Positions 60,838 to 64,000 of a stretch of 64,000 nucleotides of DNA are shown here, piece by piece. Each line of letters begins with the position of its first letter. Within the stretch, counting starts at the first letter, position 1. Source of the stretch: Gentiana macrophylla. Lineage: Eukaryota; Streptophyta; Magnoliopsida; Gentianales; Gentianaceae. The DNA is taken from the NCBI GenBank assembly GCA_026214975.1, contig JAOBSW010000084.1:1-64000 (forward strand), written 5' to 3'. The notes under the pieces were generated by a model that saw only the letters and a program-made list of their open reading frames with translations, was not told the origin of the DNA and did not search any database. Made by a program: the position numbers and the translations under genes.

Positions 60838-61610
60838 TGGGAAATTATGGATAAGGACACAATCTGGAATATTATTAAGCAACAGGACAACTACATATTT
60901 TTAGAGGGAATGAGGAGAATGACAAAAATATTTCATCAATTAAGTAGAAGGACGATCTTTTGAAACTTTGCATAAAGCCGACAAAACTATTTATCCACTA
61001 TCGAAATTCACATGTTCAAATTCATCATTTAAATTCATTGCCGAAATTCACTGTCGAAATTCACTAATTTTCAAAATTCATTGTCGGATTCATCGATTTT
61101 GGGATTCATCATCAAAATTACTATCGAAATTCACCGATTTCGGGATTCATTAGTGAGATTCAATCGATTTTGGGATTCACTGTTGTCTTCTCGCTATAAA
61201 AATTACGCAATCGTCTTCTCCCTATAAAAAATATGTAGTTGTCATGTTGCTTAATAATATTTCGGATTGTCCCTTATCCCTAATTTTCCATATTTTTATA
61301 GGGAGGAGATGACAATCGCATAATTTTTATAGCGGTATGACAAAACAGTGAATCCCTAAAATCGGTGAATCTCCTAGTGAATCCGAAATCATGAATTTCG
61401 ACAGTTAATTTTGACATGATGAATCCCGACAATGAATTTTGAAAATTAGTGAATTTCGATGTTGAATTTTGGCAGTGAATTTAAATAGTGAATTCGAACA
61501 CAAGTGAATTTCGATGATGAATAAATAGTTTTGTCTTTATGCAAAAGTTTCAAAAACTGCCCTTCTACTCAATTGATGAAATATTTTCATTCTTCCTCAT
61601 TCCCAAAAAT
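60838..61610. mobile_element. Foldback-type element with subrepeat-rich arms
   Basis: 60,904-61,225 and 61,293-61,610 are inverted copies of each other. Both arms are built from short direct subrepeats around GAAATTCAC and GGGATTCA. The 67-bp spacer (61,226-61,292, containing TTGCTTAATAATATTTCGG) is itself an inverted copy of the 66 bp just left of the left arm (60,838-60,903). Long inverted arms made of subrepeats are the feature of foldback transposons. No transposase and no clear target duplication were found. Confidence 0.6.
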
Positions 61611-61944
61611 AAAAAGGACATAAAATTGAAAAAGTTCAAAAATGACAAAATAATATTAATCACTGGACAAAATACCCTTATAAAAAAATACCTTTTTTTT
61701 CAATCTGCGTCAATACTTTTTTTTAACAGGTGAGGTTGTTTTCTTTTGTTTTTCATATTAAAAACAACCGTAACTTTTGACAAAATAAACTCCTATCATA
61801 ACAACTATTTAACCAAAATTCATATTTTTTCTCGTTATTTTGATATCTCATATTATACCCTTTCAACGTAGTTTTTGAAAGTTCGAAAAACATTTGAATT
61901 AATCGCAAGAGAATAACATCATAACCACTCAAGAACCAGAACAT

Positions 61945-62196
61945 GAAACTTTCTAAATCTCTCTTTTAGACACAAATAATCATGAGAAAACACAATGCTT
62001 AAGTGCTTCTTTTTACTCCCAAAGTGAAGACAGAGAATAAAATCTATTATTACTTAGAATAATTAATGTGTCCTTACCACCTTACATAATATCCCACCAA
62101 ATCTAATCGATAACTATTGGATAAGATCCACTACATAATTACACAATAGAACCAATAACTTATCATTAACTACACAATAGTCCTTATACTTTGACA
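61945..62196 (-). repeat. 3' LTR start of a Copia element, minus strand
   Basis: On the minus strand it starts TGTCAAAGTATAAGGAC at 62,196, just after the purine tract GTTTGAGGAGGA (62,197-62,208). The other end is uncertain. A possible CA end is at 61,945, giving a short LTR of 252 bp, but the LTR may extend further left. Confidence 0.55.
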
Positions 62197-62202
62197 TCCT
62201 CC

Positions 62203-62511
62203 TCAAACTAACGGTGTTGAAATCACATTCGGCTTTGTTTCGTAGTAGTGGAACATAGTGGCTAAGAGAGGCTTTGTCATTAGATCGCAACTCCGATCAA
62301 AGGTAGGAACATGTTTGACCTCCATAACACCTCGAGCAACCTTGTCTCTAACAAAATGAACATCCAACTCAACATGTTTGATTCTGGAATGTATGACTGG
62401 ATTATGAGCTAAGTACCCTGCTCCAAGATTATCACACCAGAGCACTGGTTTGGATACCAGATGAACTTTCATCTCTGAAAGAAGATTAAGGAGCCACTGT
62501 GTTTCTGCCAA
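62203..62511 (-). pseudogene. Copia RNase H domain, C-terminal part
   Basis: Read on the minus strand: AETQWLLNLLSEMKV, VLWCDNLGAGYLAHNP, then HSRIKHVELDVHFVRDKV and a stop eight bases inside the LTR-proximal tract. This is the conserved end of Copia pol, which degrades RNA in the RNA-DNA hybrid. The usual second-codon context of the domain (upstream 62,512-62,760) is present only in broken frames, with VKGILYHGLHFKLHNHG readable near 62,690-62,745. Confidence 0.85.
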
Positions 62512-63025
62512 AGATTTGCAAGTGGCTCAGATTCGGACTCAAGATTAGATCCTGAGACAACCTCGTTGTTTTTAGAGGACCAAGACACCGTGAGAGCCAA
62601 ACAAGATACACACAATAAGTCGCAATGATTTTCTATCAACCTTATCCACCCCAGTCAAGATCACTAAAAGTATGTATGATCAATGGTTGTGCAGTTTAAA
62701 ATGTAGACCATGATACAAGATGCCTTTCACATACCTCAAAAGGTGTTTCACTGCACGCTGTCCAACCGTAGAGATCGCATGTATTGACTCAAGGTATTGA
62801 CGAGAATAAGTGAGATCAGCCTTGAAAAAGTAAGATACTTGTAGGGCCCCCAATGTGCTTCAGATAGAGTGGGATTAGTCAGCAAGAGTGTCACCTTGAG
62901 CTATTTTGGGAGGTGTGAGAACCATAGAGTGTGGAACAAGGCTTCAAGTGCTCCACCCTAACTTGAGAGAAGAAGTCACTGGGCATACACATCTTTGGGA
63001 TAAGTCTGATCTGAATGGTCTCTCC

Positions 63026-63571
63026 TCACTTGAATGCCAAGAAAGTGATGCAAGTCTCTAAGTCCTTCAAAGCAAATCTATTATGCAAAGAAGTAACAAA
63101 CTCCTGGATTTTGCTGGGAGCATTTCCTGTGATCAGGATGTCATCAACATAAACCAATACATACATCAATATGGAACCAGACTTGAAAATAAACAAAGAG
63201 GGGTCAGCTTTAGACTGAGTAAACTGCCAAATGATCATCTGTTTTCTGAGCTCATCAAACCAAGCTCTGGGAGCTTGTTTCAAACCATAAATGGCCTTCT
63301 TTAAGTGACAGACATGGGTTGGTTTGCTTGAATCAATAAAGCCTTCAGGCTGGGTCATAAAAACAGATTCATACAATGTGCCATTGAGAAAGGCATTATG
63401 GATATCCACTTGCCTAATGGACCAATCCAAAGAAACAAAGAAGAGCCAATACGATCCCCGATAGTGGAGGCTCGAAGCTACAGGATCGAAAGTGTCTCGA
63501 ATAATCAATGCCTGGTGTTTGATGGAATCCTTTGGCAACAAGCCTGGCTTTATGTTTGTTAACAGTGCCAT
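63026..63571 (-). pseudogene. Copia reverse transcriptase domain
   Basis: The minus frame of 181 codons contains VDIHNAFLNGTLYESVFM (about residues 55-72), QPEGFID, the family signature KKAIYGLKQAPRAWF (91-105) and the catalytic YVDDILITG (141-149), ending FALKDLETCITFLAF, where the family reads a K-D-L-G-x-L-x-Y-F-L-G pattern. The first 40 residues are out of frame with the upstream part, showing a frameshift near 63,480. The catalytic aspartates are kept, but the polyprotein is broken. Confidence 0.9.
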
Positions 63572-64000
63572 CAGGATTCAACTTCACCTTGAATACCCAT
63601 CTATTATCAACAAGATTGTGAGCCTGAGATGACACAGTACTAGGAGCTGGTAAACACACAGTGGGATTAAAAAAGGAGTGAGATGACACAGTACTAGGAG
63701 CTACCTGTTCAGGAATGTGATGCTTATGATAAGGAAAAGAGGATTCATCAAAGGTTACATCTCTTGACACATACAATCTCCCATTGGGATCAAGGCATAA
63801 GTAACCTTTATGTGATGGACTCAGTCCAAGATGAACACACTTTTGGGAGTGGAACTGGAATTTCCTGGTATGATAGGGTCTAAGGTTAGGATAGCAAGCA
63901 CAACCAAAGATCCTAAGAAGGGAATAATCAGGGAGTTTATCAAACAGACATTCATAAGGGGACTTGTGATCAAGAACAGGTGTAGGTAGATAATTAAGAA
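63414..64000 (-). pseudogene. Copia integrase end and RT entry, running off the window
   Basis: From 64,000 leftwards on the minus strand the integrase C-terminal part is readable in changing frames, with an LRIFGCACYPNLRPYH segment (about 63,880) and a HKGYLCLDPNGRLYVSRDV segment (about 63,790). 63,776-63,414 continues with VTFDESSFPYHKH, NRWVFKVKLNPDGTVNKH and KARLVAKGFHQTPGIDY, the standard Copia entry to reverse transcriptase. Two copies of a TAGTACTGTGTCATC segment (63,628-63,700) form a small internal duplication. Integrase core and gag lie outside the window. Confidence 0.85.

Overview
The window is nuclear DNA of a flowering plant, probably a eudicot. The evidence is plant-type LTR retrotransposons (tRNA-iMet primer sites, a Sirevirus-type polypurine tract, a TGTAACATCCCG-type gypsy LTR start) and pieces of typical plant genes with U2-type introns (histidinol dehydrogenase, GTG/COLD1, and an XS-domain IDN2/FDM protein). 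No intact host gene was found. The window reads as a nested, repeat-rich, probably heterochromatic region. Nearly every coding trace is broken. Some of the breaks may be draft long-read errors, because differences between repeat copies often fall at CAG, CTG and CCG sites.

Layout, left half. 1-982 holds LTR-like blocks of a family called R2 here. 2,646-17,556 is one long-LTR Copia element on the minus strand (R1 copy A): 3' LTR 2,646-4,867, decayed internal region to about 10,835, and a 5' LTR split into 10,836-11,583 and 16,243-17,556. A stub element with a clear primer-binding site (9,868-10,540) sits in its leader. A 4.66-kb gene-like insertion (11,584-16,242) sits inside the (AT)n tract of its 5' LTR. 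That insertion carries five consecutive histidinol dehydrogenase exons between 55-bp inverted repeats. 17,557-21,760 is decayed repeat DNA with tandem duplications. 21,760-25,060 is a pair of R2 LTRs facing opposite ways.

Middle. 25,090-25,990 and 34,850-35,317 contain a short satellite whose units have a GTCTG...CAGAC dyad. Between them lie a gypsy gag remnant (27,068-28,135), the LTR and repeat-rich leader of a second gypsy element (28,257-30,260), and two truncated host-gene fragments, both on the plus strand: an unrecognised conserved protein (30,896-32,230) and GTG1/COLD1 (33,508-34,724). 35,318-41,412 is R1 copy B, in the opposite orientation to copy A and cut off within reverse transcriptase.

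Right half. 41,417-46,065 is the 3' end of a minus-strand gypsy element. 46,066-54,607 is a minus-strand Sirevirus-like element with gag-like and extra open frames but no recognisable pol. 54,608-55,893 is the 3' end and LTR of the same gypsy family seen at 28,257. 55,896-56,785 is a gypsy LTR. 56,790-58,504 is an IDN2/FDM-like pseudogene split by a 605-bp solo LTR with a perfect 5-bp target duplication. After it come a small inverted-repeat element (59,713-59,936), a foldback-type structure (60,838-61,610) and the 3' part of a minus-strand Copia pol that runs off the window end.

The window does not encode a coordinated pathway. Its interest lies in gene-fragment capture, a non-autonomous Sirevirus, and a silencing-factor gene that was itself hit by a retrotransposon.
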